Part shown: positions 24,801 through 50,686 of the stretch, one piece after another
How positions within the stretch are numbered: position 1 is the stretch's first letter
Layout: each line of letters starts with the position of its first letter
Assembly (NCBI RefSeq): GCF_014655295.1
Contig: NZ_BNBI01000007.1
Span: 372,001 to 436,000, forward strand
Direction: 5' to 3'
DNA: 64,000 bases
From: Streptomyces fumanus
GTDB lineage: Bacteria; Actinomycetota; Actinomycetes; Streptomycetales; Streptomycetaceae
Made by a program: the position numbers and the translations under genes
The notes under the pieces: generated by a model
Told to the model about the DNA's origin: nothing
Database searches by the model: none
The model's input: the letters and a program-made list of their open reading frames with translations, nothing else

Positions 24801-27472
24801 GGCAGGTCGGCCCGGCCGGGGTCCGTCCGGCCCAGCAGCGCGGACCGGTCGACCGGGACGCCCCGGGTGTGGCAGACGGCCAGCGCCGTGAGGACGGCAC
24901 GCACCTCGTCGCCCTCGCGGCGCAGCGCGGGCACGAACACCGCCCGGCTCTCCGCACCGGAGCCGAGGCAGTCGCGGCCCATCGCGGACAGCGTGCCGTC
25001 CGGGCCGAGTTCGAGGTACGTGGTCACGCCGTAGGCGGTCAGTGTCTTGATGCCGTCGGCGAAGCGGACGGTCGCGCGTGCGTGGTGGGCCCAGTAAGCG
25101 GGGGTGGTCAGGGTGTCGGGGTCGGCGAGCTGTCCGGTGATGTTGGACAGGAGGGGGAGGGTGGGGGTGTGGAAGGTCAGGCCGGCCAGTATCTCTTCGA
25201 AGTCGGCCAGCATGGGTTCCATGCGGGTGGAGTGGAAGGCGTGGGAGACGGTCAGGCGCCGGGTGCGGATGCCCTGTGCGGCCAGTTCCTGTGCTGCTTC
25301 AAGTACGGGTTCTTCGTCGCCGGACAGGACGGTGGCGGTAGGGCCGTTGACGGCCGCGATGTCGACACCCGGCCAGGTGGGGAGGTCGTGTTCGGGGGCG
25401 GCGACGGCGATCATGGCGCCGCCTTCGGGCAGTGCTTGCATCAGGCGTCCGCGGGTGGTGACCAGAGTGGCCGCGTCCTCCAACGACAGGACCCCTGCTA
25501 CGTGTGCGGCGGTGATCTCACCGATGGAGTGTCCGCCGACGATGTCGGGGGTGATGCCCCAGGACGTGATGAGCCGGTAGAGGGCGACTTCCAGGGCGAA
25601 GAGTGCGGCCTGCGTGTGCAGGGTCTGGTGGAGACGGTCCGGGTCGTCACCGAACACCACGTCGCGTGTCGCGTCACCGAGAGCCGCGCACACCTCGTCG
25701 AACGCCTCGCGGTACACGGGGAACGCTTCGTACAGCTCGCGCCCCATGCCGAGCCGTTGGGAGCCCTGCCCGGTGAACAGCACCGCCAGCCGTCCGCGCG
25801 TCACCGTGCCCGTCACGACGCCGGGTGCCGTCTCGCCCCGCGCCACCGCGTCCAGGCCGGTCAGCGCCTCGTCGCGGTCGTCGGCCAGGATCACCGCGCG
25901 GTCCGGTAGCGCGGCCCGGCCCAGGGCCAGCGCGGCGCCCAGCTCGGGCAGGTCCGCCCCCGGGCGGGCCTCGGCGTGGTCCCGTATCCGGCGTGCCTGG
26001 GCCCGTAAGGCCGCCGTGCCGTGTCCGGAGAGGAGCAGCGGCACCAGGGGGAGGGCGGCCGGGCCGGGTGCCGGGGCCGGCGTCTGTTCCGGGGCCTGTT
26101 CGAGGATGACGTGGGCGTTGGTGCCGCTGACGCCGAAGCCGGAGACACCCGCCCGGCGCGGACGGTCCGCCCGTGGCCAGTCCCGTTCCTCCGTCAGCAG
26201 TTCCACCGCGCCCGCCGACCAGTCGACCTGGGGGGTGGGGGTGTCGACGTGCAGGGTGCGCGGCAGGATGCCGTGCTGGAGGGCCAGTACGGTCTTGATG
26301 ACGCCCGCGACGCCCGCGGCGCCCTGGGTGTGCCCGATGTTGGACTTCAGCGAGCCCAGCCACAGCGGCCGGTCCGCGGGGCGGCCCTGTCCATAGGTGG
26401 CCAGCAGGGCCTGCGCCTCGATGGGGTCGCCGAGGGCGGTGCCCGTGCCGTGCGCCTCGACCGCGTCGACGTCGGACGCGGTGAGGCGGGCGTCGGCGAG
26501 GGCCTGGCGGATGACGCGTTGCTGGGCCGGGCCGTTGGGGGCGGTGAGGCCGTTGGAGGCGCCGTCCTGGTTGACCGCGCTGCCGCGCAGCACCGCCAGC
26601 ACCCGATGGCCCAGGCGCTGGGCGTCCGACAGCCGTTCGAGGAGCAGGACGCCCGCGCCCTCGGCGAAGATCGTGCCGTCCGCGGCGGCGGCGAACGCCT
26701 TGCAGCGGGCGTCGGCGGCCAGGCCGCGCTGCCGGGAGAAACCGATGTAGGCGCGGGGGGTGCCGAGGACGGTGACCCCCGCGGCCAGGGCCATGGAGCA
26801 GTCGCCCGCGCGCAGGGCCCGGGCCGCGAGGTGGAGGGCCACCAGGGAGGCCGAGCAGGCGGTGTCGACGGTGACGGCGGGGCCCTCGAAGCCGAAGGTG
26901 TAGGAGATCCGGCCGGACAGGACGCTGCCCGCCCCGGAGGTCATCAGATAGCTCTCCAACTCCTCCGGGAGTCCGGCGAGTTCGCTGCCGTAGTCGCTGC
27001 CCGCGAAGCCGGCGAAGACCCCGACGTCCGTGCCGCGCCAGGCGGTCGGGTCGAGGCCCGCGCGTTCGAAGGTCTCCCAGGACAGTTCGAGCAGGAGGCG
27101 CTGCTGCGGGTCCATGGTGACCGCTTCGCGCGGGGAGATGCCGAAGAAGGCGGCGTCGAAGTCGCCCGCGTCGTGCAGGAAGCCGCCCTCGCGGACGTAG
27201 CTGGTGCCGTGGTGGTCGGGGTCGGGGTGGAAGAGGCCGGCCAGGTCCCAGCCGCGGTTCTCGGGGAAGGGCGTGATGCCGTCATGGCCGCGGCGTACCA
27301 GGTCCCACAGGTCCTCGGGGGAGGTGACGCCGCCCGGGAGGCGGCAGGCCATCGCCACCACGGCGATCGGCTCGGACCGTGCGGCCTCCAGTTCGCGGAC
27401 CCGCTGCTGGGAACGGCGGGCGTCCGCCAGCACGCGCTTGAGGTAGTCGCGCAGCTTCCCGTCATCTGCCAT
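21896..27472 (-). CDS. Type I PKS, module 5 (KS-AT-DH-KR-ACP)
   Basis: This is a single module of 1858 aa. A docking helix (KLRDYLKRV, residues ~6-33) precedes KS ~35-455, AT ~560-895 (GHSIG, HAFH: malonyl), DH ~921-1190 (DHVAAGAVLLPG, LLDAALH), KR ~1406-1640 (TGGTGALG, Tyr in GQGNY, LDD: B-type) and ACP ~1722 (GFDSL). Residues ~1800-1858 form a C-terminal docking tail. It should install an unbranched double bond. The ATG at 27472 has an AGGAG SD nine bases ahead, and the gene starts 105 bases after module 4 ends. Part of the AT is nearly identical in DNA to those of modules 3 and 8; its final third is more diverged. Confidence 0.95.
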   Translation of the reverse strand: MADDGKLRDYLKRVLADARRSQQRVRELEAARSEPIAVVAMACRLPGGVTSPEDLWDLVRRGHDGITPFPENRGWDLAGLFHPDPDHHGTSYVREGGFLHDAGDFDAAFFGISPREAVTMDPQQRLLLELSWETFERAGLDPTAWRGTDVGVFAGFAGSDYGSELAGLPEELESYLMTSGAGSVLSGRISYTFGFEGPAVTVDTACSASLVALHLAARALRAGDCSMALAAGVTVLGTPRAYIGFSRQRGLAADARCKAFAAAADGTIFAEGAGVLLLERLSDAQRLGHRVLAVLRGSAVNQDGASNGLTAPNGPAQQRVIRQALADARLTASDVDAVEAHGTGTALGDPIEAQALLATYGQGRPADRPLWLGSLKSNIGHTQGAAGVAGVIKTVLALQHGILPRTLHVDTPTPQVDWSAGAVELLTEERDWPRADRPRRAGVSGFGVSGTNAHVILEQAPEQTPAPAPGPAALPLVPLLLSGHGTAALRAQARRIRDHAEARPGADLPELGAALALGRAALPDRAVILADDRDEALTGLDAVARGETAPGVVTGTVTRGRLAVLFTGQGSQRLGMGRELYEAFPVYREAFDEVCAALGDATRDVVFGDDPDRLHQTLHTQAALFALEVALYRLITSWGITPDIVGGHSIGEITAAHVAGVLSLEDAATLVTTRGRLMQALPEGGAMIAVAAPEHDLPTWPGVDIAAVNGPTATVLSGDEEPVLEAAQELAAQGIRTRRLTVSHAFHSTRMEPMLADFEEILAGLTFHTPTLPLLSNITGQLADPDTLTTPAYWAHHARATVRFADGIKTLTAYGVTTYLELGPDGTLSAMGRDCLGSGAESRAVFVPALRREGDEVRAVLTALAVCHTRGVPVDRSALLGRTDPGRADLPTYPFQRETYWLTADGTAAGDVTAAGLEEAGHPLLGAVVEVPESEEVLFTSRLSLATHPWLADHVAAGAVLLPGAAFVELAVRAGDEVGCGTVEELVMETPLPLAEGTGVHLRVSVGAAGEDGRRTVRMHSRAEEAGAAWVRHVSGTLRPVSAPGTASGTAPEAVDLSVWPPEGAVAVDPAEVAALYDGLEQAGYRYGPVFQGVRAAWRADGAVYAEVALPDEHEDRAAAFGLHPALLDAALHAADFQHRADRTGAHTALPYVWRDVTLHATGATAVRVRVVATGGDSMSLHLADGTGAPVASVGSMVSRPVEPARLAGGPAGEHLLRPDWEETTPTAPSAPDEVTESVAVPVGSAADVRALAARGGGLTGTLTVELTEPGALRELTEPEALRELTGRLLAVVQAWSAEPALDGTRLAVITRGAVAVAPGEDTDPALGALWGLAGTAQSENAGRVALVDIDDAPSSRTALSTLVPALFAADETQAAVREGRCFLRRLVRAEAPAEAPGTRGTPLGDGTVLVTGGTGALGAVVARHLVRTHGARSLVLAGRSGPAAPGAAGLAAELEAAGARVHVLACDIGDRAAVAGLLAGIPADAPLTAVVHTAGVLDDGVLTALAPDRMDTVLRPKADGARHLHELTAGLDLSAFVLFSSAAGTFGSSGQGNYAAANAYLDALAQHRAARGLPALSLGWGMWAQDAGMTAGLDATDRRRLARDGMAPLSAAEGMALFDAALRGGAPVLLPMKLDLGALRAQAADGPVPPLLRGLVPRPRRGRQRARRAPADGADALKTRLAGVGAADRQAILLDLVRQEAAHVLGHTSAGRIGHGAAFTDVGFDSLTVIELRDRLLARTGLRLPATFAFDFPTPVALADHLNTLLDTGTAEDPLLGELARLEDLVAARPADRAKDTVAAARLRVLAARLSTVAPGPAGGTDSVQTTLDTASVDDVLAFIDEEFGIVDPSDSSRAHE
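25040..25760 (-). repeat. Malonyl-AT block, copy in module 5
   Basis: A shorter copy of the module 3/module 8 AT block. Identity breaks near 25040, after which the linker sequence is unrelated, so the conversion tract appears to end inside the AT. Confidence 0.8.
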
Positions 27473-27577
27473 GAGAGTTCGCTCCTGGTGGAAACGCGTC
27501 GGAGGTCCGCCGGGCCGGGGCCTGGGCCGGGGTGGGGGGTCGGTGGTCGTGGGCGGTGGTCGTGGGCGGTCGGGTGG

Positions 27578-30500
27578 TCAGGGGGTGCCGAACTCCCGGT
27601 CGATGAGGTCGAACATGTCCTCGTCGGTCGCGGTGTCCACGTCGAAATCGTCGACATCGGCCTCAGTGCCGGTACCGGTGGGAGCCGGTGCCGCGGCCGT
27701 CCGCCACTGCTCGACGAGCGCGTTCAGGCGGGTCAGGACGGTGGCGTGGGTGGACGCGTCGGGGCTGGTGCCGGCCAGGGTCGCGGCCACGGCGTCGAGT
27801 TCGCTCAGCAGCAGCTCGGCCGGGTCGGTCTCCTGGCCCAGCTCGGCGAGGAGGAAGCGGGCCAGGGCGGTGGGCGCGGGGTGGTCGAAGACGAGCGTGG
27901 CGGGCAGCCGGAGGCCGGCCCGGCGGGCGAGCCGGTTGCGCAGCTCGACCGCGGTGAGCGAGTCGAAGCCGATCTCCCGGAAGGGCTGGTGGGGGTCGAT
28001 GGCGTCGGCGGAGGAGTGGCCGAGGACGGCGGCGGCCTCCTGCTGCACCAGGTCGAGCAGGATCTTCTGCCGCTGTCCCGCGGTCGCCCTGGCCAGATGG
28101 CCGGTCAGGTCGCCGGTGCCCGCCGCCGTGTTGTCGACGGCCCGGCGCGGGGCCCGCACGAGGGAGGCGAGCAGCGCGGGCAGGGTGCCGGTGCCGGCCA
28201 GCTCGCGCAGGGCGGCGAAGTCCATGCGGGCGGGCACCAGGACGGCGGCGGGGGTGCGCAGGGCGGCGTCGAACAACTCCATGCCCTCGGGCACGGACAG
28301 GGCGAGCATGCCGCCCTTGGCCATGCGCCGCTGGTCGGCGTCGTCGAGGTGGGCGCTCATGTCGGTGACCTGGCCCCACAGCCCCCAGGCGAGGGAGGTG
28401 GCGGGCAGCCCGGCGGCGTGCCGGTGGCGGGCGAGCGCGTCGAGGAAGGCGTTGGCGGCGGAGTAGTTGCCCTGGCCCGGGGAGTCGAAGGTGCCGGCTC
28501 CGGAGGAGAAGAGGACGAAGGCGCTCAACGGCAGCCCGGCCGTCAGCTCGTGCAGGTTGAGCGCGGCGTCCACCTTGGGCCGGAACGCCGCGGCCAGCCG
28601 CTCCGGGGTCAGGGCGGTGATCACACCGTCGTCCAGGAGGCCGGCGGCGTGCACCACGGCGGTCAGCGGGGCCTCCGGCGGGATCGAGGCGAGCAGGGCG
28701 GCCGCCGCGTCCCGGTCGGCCACGTCGCAGGCGACGGTGCGGACGGTGGCGGCGCCCAGGGCACGCAGCTCGTCCTCCAGTTCGGGCACGCCGTCGGCGG
28801 CCCGGCCGCGCCGCCCGGCCAGCACGACGTGGCGTACACCGTGCTCGGTGACCATGCGCCGGGCCACCAGGCGGCCCAGGGTGCCGGTGCCGCCGGTGAC
28901 CAGTACGGTGCCGTCGGGGTCGAGGGGGCGGGGCAGGGTGAAGACGTTCTTCCCGGTGTGCCGGCCCTGGCTCATGAACCGGAAGGCGGCCGGGGCCTCC
29001 CGGACGTCCCAGGTGTGCAGCGGGAGCGGACGCAGGACGCCCTGTGCGAAGAGGACGGCCAGGTCCCGCAGCATCTCCCCGATGCGGTCGTCGCCCGCCT
29101 CGTGGAGGGAGAACGCCCGGTAGGCGACGCCGGGGTGGGCGGCCGCCACCTCGGCGGGGTCGCGCAGGTCGCTCTTGCCCATCTCCAGGAACCGCCCGCC
29201 GCGCGGCAGCAGCCGCAGGGAGGCGTCGACCAGGTCACCGGCGAGCGAATCGAGGACGATGTCGGCGCCCCGGCCCCGTGTGACGTCGAGGAAGCGGCGC
29301 TCGAACTCGGTGGTGCGGGAGCCGGCGATGCGGTCGGCGGGGACGCCGGTGGCGCGCACCGTGTCCCACTTGGCGGGGGACGCGGTGGCGAGGACCTCGG
29401 CGCCCCAGTGCCGGGCGAGCTGCACGGCGGCCATGCCGACCCCGCCGGCGGCGGCGTGCACGAGCACCGTCTCGCCCGCGCGCAGCCCGGCGAGGTCGCG
29501 CAGGGCGTAGTAGGCGGTGAGGAAGGCCATGGGTACGGAGGCGGCCTGCGGAAAGGTCCAGCCGTCCGGGACCTTGGTGACGGTGCGCTGGTCGGCGACG
29601 GCGACCGGGCCGACGGCGTCGGGGAACAGGCCCATCACCCGGTCGCCCACGGCGAGTGCGGTGACGCCGGGGCCGGTCTCGGTGACGATGCCCGCGCCCT
29701 CGTTGCCGAGGGTGGCGTCGACCTTGTTCATGCCGAGCGCCACCAGGACGTCCAGGAAGTTCAGGCCCGCGGCCCGTACCTCGACGCGGACCTGCCCGGC
29801 GGCGAGCGGTTCCAGCGCGGCGGGGGAGGGGCGCAGCGCCAGTCCTTCGAGGGTGCCGTCACCGCCGGGCTCCAGCCGCCACGCCGTGGTGTCCGCGGGG
29901 GCGGTGAGCGTGCCGGTGGTGTCGGCGCGGGTGAGCCGGCGGGCGAAGCGCACGCCGTCGCGGAGGGCGAGCTGGGGTTCGGTGCCGGTGAGGACGGCGG
30001 GCAGCAGGGCGCGGGACGCCGGGGTGCCGTCGGTGTCCACGAGGGTGATCCGGTCGGGGTTCTCGGCCTGCGCGGACCGCAGCAGGCCGAGGGCGGCCGC
30101 GGCGGCGGGGTCGGTGAGTTCGCGGTCGTGGTGCACGGCGACCGCGCCGTGGGTGAGCACCAGCAGCCGGGTGTCGTCCAGGCCGGGCGCGGTCAGCCAG
30201 GTCTGGAGCAGGTCGAGGACCCGGCCGGTGAGGTCGTGGACGGCGGCGGCGCTCGATCCGCTGCCTGCCGTTCCCAGGTCGAGGAGCAGTGTCTCGGGGA
30301 TGCCCAGGTCGGCGGTCTCGGCGAGTTCCCGGATGTCCTCGGCGGTCGCCACCGGCACGGGGTGCGGCGCGTCCTCAACGGGGCCGGGCGCGGGCAGTTC
30401 GTCCCAGCCGACGCGGAACAGGCGGTCGCGGACGGGGGCGGTACGGGGGGCGGACAGGTCCGCGGTGAGCGGCCGGGACACCACCGAGCCGACGGTGGCG

Positions 30501-33500
30501 ACCGGCGCGCCGGTGGCGTCCGCGAGATGCAGGGCGACCTCGTCGGTGCCGTGCGGGGTGACGCGGACGCGCAGCGCGGTCGCCCCGGCGGCGTGCAGGG
30601 TGACATCGCGGTAGGCGAAGGGCAGGGCGAGTACGGCGTCGGCGCCGGCCGGGGCGCGGAAGCCGATGGCGTGCATGGCGGAGTCCAGCAGCACCGGGTG
30701 CAGTCCGAACCCGTCGGCGGACAGCCCCTGGTCCTCGGCGAGGGCGACCTCGGCGAACACCTCCTCGCCCCGCGTCCACACCGCGCGCAGGCCCCGGAAG
30801 GCCGGCCCGTAGCCGTATCCGGCGGCGGCCATCTCCTCGTACGCCTGCGTCACCCGCTCCGGGCCGACCGGGACCGCCCCGGCCGGCGGCCACGGGGCGA
30901 GCGCCTCCGGCGGGGGGCCGGCGGCCGGGGTCAGGAAGCCGCTGACGTGCCGGGTCCAGGGTGCGCCGGGGTCGCCGTCGGCGGGGCGGGAGCGCACGGA
31001 CAGCGGGCGGCGGCCCTGCGCCTCCGCCTCGCCGACGAGGACCTGTACGCGTACGCCGTCGCCCTCGGCCAGGGGCAGCGGCGCCTCGACGACCAGTTCC
31101 TCCAGGGTGGGGCAGCCCACCTCGTCCCCGGCGCGCACCGCCAGCTCCACGAAGGCCGCGCCGGGCAGCAGCACCGTGCCGCCCGCCGCGTGGTCGGCCA
31201 GCCAGGGGTGGGTGCGCAGCGACAGGCGGGAGGTGAACAGCACGGACCCGGACGCCGGGTCGGTGCCGGTGCCGGAGACCTCGGTGACCGCGCCGAGCAG
31301 CGGGTGCCCGGCCGGTGTCAGTCCCAGGCTCGCGGCGTCGCCGTGGCCCTGCCCCGACTCCAGCCAGTAGTGCCGGTGCTGGAAGGCGTAGGTGGGCAGG
31401 TCGGCCACGGTGACGGTCGGCCGCTCCGGGGCCCCGGCGGGGTCCGCCGCGCCGGCCAGGACCGCGGACCAGTCGACGGGCAGCCCGCCCACGTGCCCCT
31501 CCGCGAGCGAGGCCAGCATCCGGGGCGCGCCGCCCTCGCCGCGCCGCAGCGAGCCCACCGCGACCGCCTCCGCCCCGGCGTCCTCGAAGAGGTGCTGCAG
31601 GGCGGTCACCAGCACGGGGTGGGCGCTGGACTCCACGAAGAACCCGAAGCCGTCGGCGAGCAGTTCGCGCACCGCGGCCTCGAAGTCCACCGGGCGGCGG
31701 GCGTTGCTGAACCAGTACTCGGCGTCCAGGCCGGTGGTGTCGAACGCGCCCCCGGTGACCGTCGAGTAGAACGGGACGGCCGAGCGGCGCGGACGGATGT
31801 CGGCGAACATCGCCAGGATGCGGTCGCGCAGCGGATCGACCTGGGCGCAGTGCGAGGCGACCGTGGAGCCGACCACACGGGCCCGCAGGCCGTCGGCCTC
31901 GCAACCGGCCACGAACTCCGCGAGCGCCTCCTCCGTACCGGCGACCGCGACCGCGGCGGGCCCGTTGCGGCCCGCGACGGCCAGTTGCCCGTCCCACGCC
32001 GCGAGCCGCTTCTCCACCGTCTCGGCGGAGGCGGCGACGGAGGCCACCGCGCCCTTGCCGACCAGCTCCTCGGCGAACAGGGCGCTGCGCAACACGACGA
32101 TACGGGCCGCGTCCTCCAGCGTCAGCGCCCCGGCGACGTACGCCGCCGCGATCTCCCCCTGACTGTGGCCGACCACCGCCGCCGGGGCCACCCCGGCCGC
32201 CGTCCACACCGCGGCCAGCGACACGTGCACCGCGAACAGGGCGGGCTGGAGCACCTCGATGCGCTCCATGGACGGCGCCGCCGCGGCGCCCCGGACGACA
32301 TCGGTGACGGACCAGTCCAGGTGGCGGCGGAGCGCCTCGTCGCACTCGGCGAACCGGGCGGCGAACACCGGGGAGGAGTCGAGGAGTTCGGCCGCCATGC
32401 CGGGCCACTGCGGGCCCTGGCCGGGGAAGACGAAGACGGTGTGCCCGGTGGCCGGGCCGCCGTCGCCGCGCACCACCTCGGGTGCCGGGGTGTTCCCGGC
32501 CAGCGCGGCCAGACCGCGCAGCGCGGTGTCCCGGTCGGCGGCCAGGACGACACCGCGCTGTTCCAGCGCCGCCCGCCCGGTGGCCAGCGACCGGGCGAGG
32601 TCCGGCAGCGCCACGCCGGGGCGGTCCGCCACGTACGACCGCAGCCGCTCGGCCTGGGCGCGCAGCGCGGCCTCGCCGCGCCCGGAGACCAGCAGCGGCA
32701 CGGGCGCGCCGGTCAGCAGCGGCTCCCCGGGAACCGCCCCGTCCACGGCAGCGGTGGCGGCCGGGGCCTCCTCCAAAATCACATGGGCGTTGGTGCCGCT
32801 GATGCCGAAACCGGACACCGCGGCCCGGCGGGGCCGTCCCGTCTGCGGCCACGCCCGCTCCTCGGTCAGCAGCTCCACGGCCCCCGCCGACCAGTCCACC
32901 TGCGGCGTCGGCGCGTCCACGTGCAGGGTGCGCGGCAGGACGCCGTGCCGCATCGCCATCACCATCTTGATGACCCCGGCCGCACCGGCGGCCGCCTGCG
33001 TGTGCCCGATGTTCGACTTGACCGACCCCAGGAACAGCGGCCGTTCCCGGTCCCGGCCGTAGGTGGCCAGCAGCGCCTGCGCCTCGATGGGGTCGCCCAG
33101 CGCCGTACCGGTGCCGTGCGCCTCCACCACGTCCACCTCGGCGGCGGTCAGCCGGGCGGCGCGCAGCGCCCGCCGGATCACCCGCCGCTGCGAAGGGCCG
33201 TTCGGCGCCGTCAGCCCGTTCGACGCGCCGTCCTGGTTGACCGCCGAGCCGCGTACCACCGCCAGGACCGGATGGCCCGCCTCGACCGCGTCGGACAGCT
33301 TCTCCAGCAGCAGCACCCCGGCGCCCTCGGCGAACCCGGTACCGTCCGCCGCCGCCGCGAACGCCTTGCACCGGCCGTCGGGGGCGAGCCCGCGCTGCCG
33401 CGAGAAACCGACGAACGCGTCCGACTCCGCCATCACCGTGACCCCGCCGGCCAGCGCCAGCGAGCACTCGCCCGCCCGCAGCGCCTGCGCCGCCAGATGC

Positions 33501-34144
33501 AGCGTGACCAGCGACGACGAGCACGCCGTGTCCACCGTCACGGCCGGCCCCTCGAAGCCCAGCACGTACGACACCCGGCCCGACAGCACACTGCCCGCCC
33601 CACCGGTCAGGAGGAAGCCCGCGAGTTCGTCGGGGACCTCGGGCAGCCCGGCACCGTAGTCGTGGAAGGCGATGCCGGAGTACACCCCGACGTCCTTGCC
33701 GCGCAGGCTCGTCGGGTCGATCCCGGCCCGCTCCAGCACCTCCCAGGACAGCTCCAGCATGATCCGCTGCTGCGGGTCCATCGCCACGGCCTCGCGCGGC
33801 GAGATGCCGAAGAAACCCGCGTCGAACATCCCGGCGTCGTGCAGGAAGCCGCCCTCACTGGCGTAACTGGTGCCGGGGTGGTCGGGGTCGGGGTGGAACA
33901 GGTGGTCCAGGTCCCAGCCGCGATCGGCCGGGAACCCGGTGATGCCGTCGCCCCCGCTGGACACCAGCTCCCACAGCTCCTCGGGCGAGGACACCCCGCC
34001 CGGCAGCCGGCAGGCCATGCCGACCACGGCGACCGGCGCGGTGGTGGCCGCGACCGCCTTGTCGTACTCGTGCTTCAGCCGGGCGTTGTCCCTCAGCGAG
34101 GCGCGCAGCGCTTCGACGATCTGTTCAGTCTGGCCGCTGCTCAT
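27578..34144 (-). CDS. Type I PKS, module 4 (KS-AT-DH-ER-KR-ACP, unusual AT)
   Basis: This is a single fully reducing module of 2188 aa. Docking coil ~1-30, KS ~33-455, AT ~570-918, DH ~948-1215 (DHAAGGTVLLPG intact), ER ~1428-1735 (HAAAGGVGMAAVQ), KR ~1745-1975 (TGGTGTLG, Tyr in GQGNY, LDD), ACP ~2060 (GFDSL), docking tail to 2188. The AT has GHSQG but VASH where methylmalonyl ATs have YASH. Its sequence is also unlike every other AT in the cluster, with YWFSNARRPV in place of YWYRNLRNTV. This suggests a non-standard extender such as ethyl-, isobutyl- or longer alkylmalonyl-CoA. The ATG at 34144 follows GGGAG at five bases, better than the GTG four codons upstream. No crotonyl-CoA reductase gene is in the window. 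Confidence 0.93.
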   Translation of the reverse strand: MSSGQTEQIVEALRASLRDNARLKHEYDKAVAATTAPVAVVGMACRLPGGVSSPEELWELVSSGGDGITGFPADRGWDLDHLFHPDPDHPGTSYASEGGFLHDAGMFDAGFFGISPREAVAMDPQQRIMLELSWEVLERAGIDPTSLRGKDVGVYSGIAFHDYGAGLPEVPDELAGFLLTGGAGSVLSGRVSYVLGFEGPAVTVDTACSSSLVTLHLAAQALRAGECSLALAGGVTVMAESDAFVGFSRQRGLAPDGRCKAFAAAADGTGFAEGAGVLLLEKLSDAVEAGHPVLAVVRGSAVNQDGASNGLTAPNGPSQRRVIRRALRAARLTAAEVDVVEAHGTGTALGDPIEAQALLATYGRDRERPLFLGSVKSNIGHTQAAAGAAGVIKMVMAMRHGVLPRTLHVDAPTPQVDWSAGAVELLTEERAWPQTGRPRRAAVSGFGISGTNAHVILEEAPAATAAVDGAVPGEPLLTGAPVPLLVSGRGEAALRAQAERLRSYVADRPGVALPDLARSLATGRAALEQRGVVLAADRDTALRGLAALAGNTPAPEVVRGDGGPATGHTVFVFPGQGPQWPGMAAELLDSSPVFAARFAECDEALRRHLDWSVTDVVRGAAAAPSMERIEVLQPALFAVHVSLAAVWTAAGVAPAAVVGHSQGEIAAAYVAGALTLEDAARIVVLRSALFAEELVGKGAVASVAASAETVEKRLAAWDGQLAVAGRNGPAAVAVAGTEEALAEFVAGCEADGLRARVVGSTVASHCAQVDPLRDRILAMFADIRPRRSAVPFYSTVTGGAFDTTGLDAEYWFSNARRPVDFEAAVRELLADGFGFFVESSAHPVLVTALQHLFEDAGAEAVAVGSLRRGEGGAPRMLASLAEGHVGGLPVDWSAVLAGAADPAGAPERPTVTVADLPTYAFQHRHYWLESGQGHGDAASLGLTPAGHPLLGAVTEVSGTGTDPASGSVLFTSRLSLRTHPWLADHAAGGTVLLPGAAFVELAVRAGDEVGCPTLEELVVEAPLPLAEGDGVRVQVLVGEAEAQGRRPLSVRSRPADGDPGAPWTRHVSGFLTPAAGPPPEALAPWPPAGAVPVGPERVTQAYEEMAAAGYGYGPAFRGLRAVWTRGEEVFAEVALAEDQGLSADGFGLHPVLLDSAMHAIGFRAPAGADAVLALPFAYRDVTLHAAGATALRVRVTPHGTDEVALHLADATGAPVATVGSVVSRPLTADLSAPRTAPVRDRLFRVGWDELPAPGPVEDAPHPVPVATAEDIRELAETADLGIPETLLLDLGTAGSGSSAAAVHDLTGRVLDLLQTWLTAPGLDDTRLLVLTHGAVAVHHDRELTDPAAAAALGLLRSAQAENPDRITLVDTDGTPASRALLPAVLTGTEPQLALRDGVRFARRLTRADTTGTLTAPADTTAWRLEPGGDGTLEGLALRPSPAALEPLAAGQVRVEVRAAGLNFLDVLVALGMNKVDATLGNEGAGIVTETGPGVTALAVGDRVMGLFPDAVGPVAVADQRTVTKVPDGWTFPQAASVPMAFLTAYYALRDLAGLRAGETVLVHAAAGGVGMAAVQLARHWGAEVLATASPAKWDTVRATGVPADRIAGSRTTEFERRFLDVTRGRGADIVLDSLAGDLVDASLRLLPRGGRFLEMGKSDLRDPAEVAAAHPGVAYRAFSLHEAGDDRIGEMLRDLAVLFAQGVLRPLPLHTWDVREAPAAFRFMSQGRHTGKNVFTLPRPLDPDGTVLVTGGTGTLGRLVARRMVTEHGVRHVVLAGRRGRAADGVPELEDELRALGAATVRTVACDVADRDAAAALLASIPPEAPLTAVVHAAGLLDDGVITALTPERLAAAFRPKVDAALNLHELTAGLPLSAFVLFSSGAGTFDSPGQGNYSAANAFLDALARHRHAAGLPATSLAWGLWGQVTDMSAHLDDADQRRMAKGGMLALSVPEGMELFDAALRTPAAVLVPARMDFAALRELAGTGTLPALLASLVRAPRRAVDNTAAGTGDLTGHLARATAGQRQKILLDLVQQEAAAVLGHSSADAIDPHQPFREIGFDSLTAVELRNRLARRAGLRLPATLVFDHPAPTALARFLLAELGQETDPAELLLSELDAVAATLAGTSPDASTHATVLTRLNALVEQWRTAAAPAPTGTGTEADVDDFDVDTATDEDMFDLIDREFGTP

Positions 34145-34172
34145 GGCTGCTCCCACCGTGTCGAGTGCGCGA

Positions 34173-50486
<16,314 letters not shown>

Positions 50487-50686
50487 GCTGTCTCCATACT
50501 CCCGTTCGCTGAGGTACGCGTGCCGCTGCGGCGGCTTCGGCCAGGTCCAGCTTCACCCGCGCCGGGCGCCGGGGATCCCCTGAATGACCCCCTCAACTCC
50601 CCTTACTTGTGGCCTGCGGGGCCTTCCCCGGGGCGCGCGGCGGAACGCCGTTGGTAGGTTCGCCGCACTTGCGGAGGGAGGAGCCC
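50487..50686. promoter_or_regulatory. Divergent promoter region of the PKS operon and FAD hydroxylase
   Basis: 200 bases without a credible gene lie between the PKS start (50486, minus) and the hydroxylase start (50687, plus). It should hold the promoter for the ~47 kb PKS transcript. Its only clear structure is the phased G-rich array at 50577-50605. I see no convincing -35/-10 pair. Confidence 0.5.
50577..50605 (-). promoter_or_regulatory. Phased TNAGGGG repeats upstream of the PKS operon
   Basis: Reading toward the PKS gene: TAAGGGG begins at 50605, TGAGGGG at 50595 and TCAGGGG at 50583, that is 10 and 12 bases apart. The array ends 91 bases before the PKS start codon. The rifK array (281-310) has the same motif, near-helical phasing and similar distance to its start codon, so both may be one regulon under the LAL protein. 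Confidence 0.5.

Noticed and set aside
31849..31866. Assigning AT4 definitely to ethylmalonyl or isobutylmalonyl
   Set aside because: VASH is unusual but not diagnostic for one substrate, and no extender-supply gene is visible in the window.
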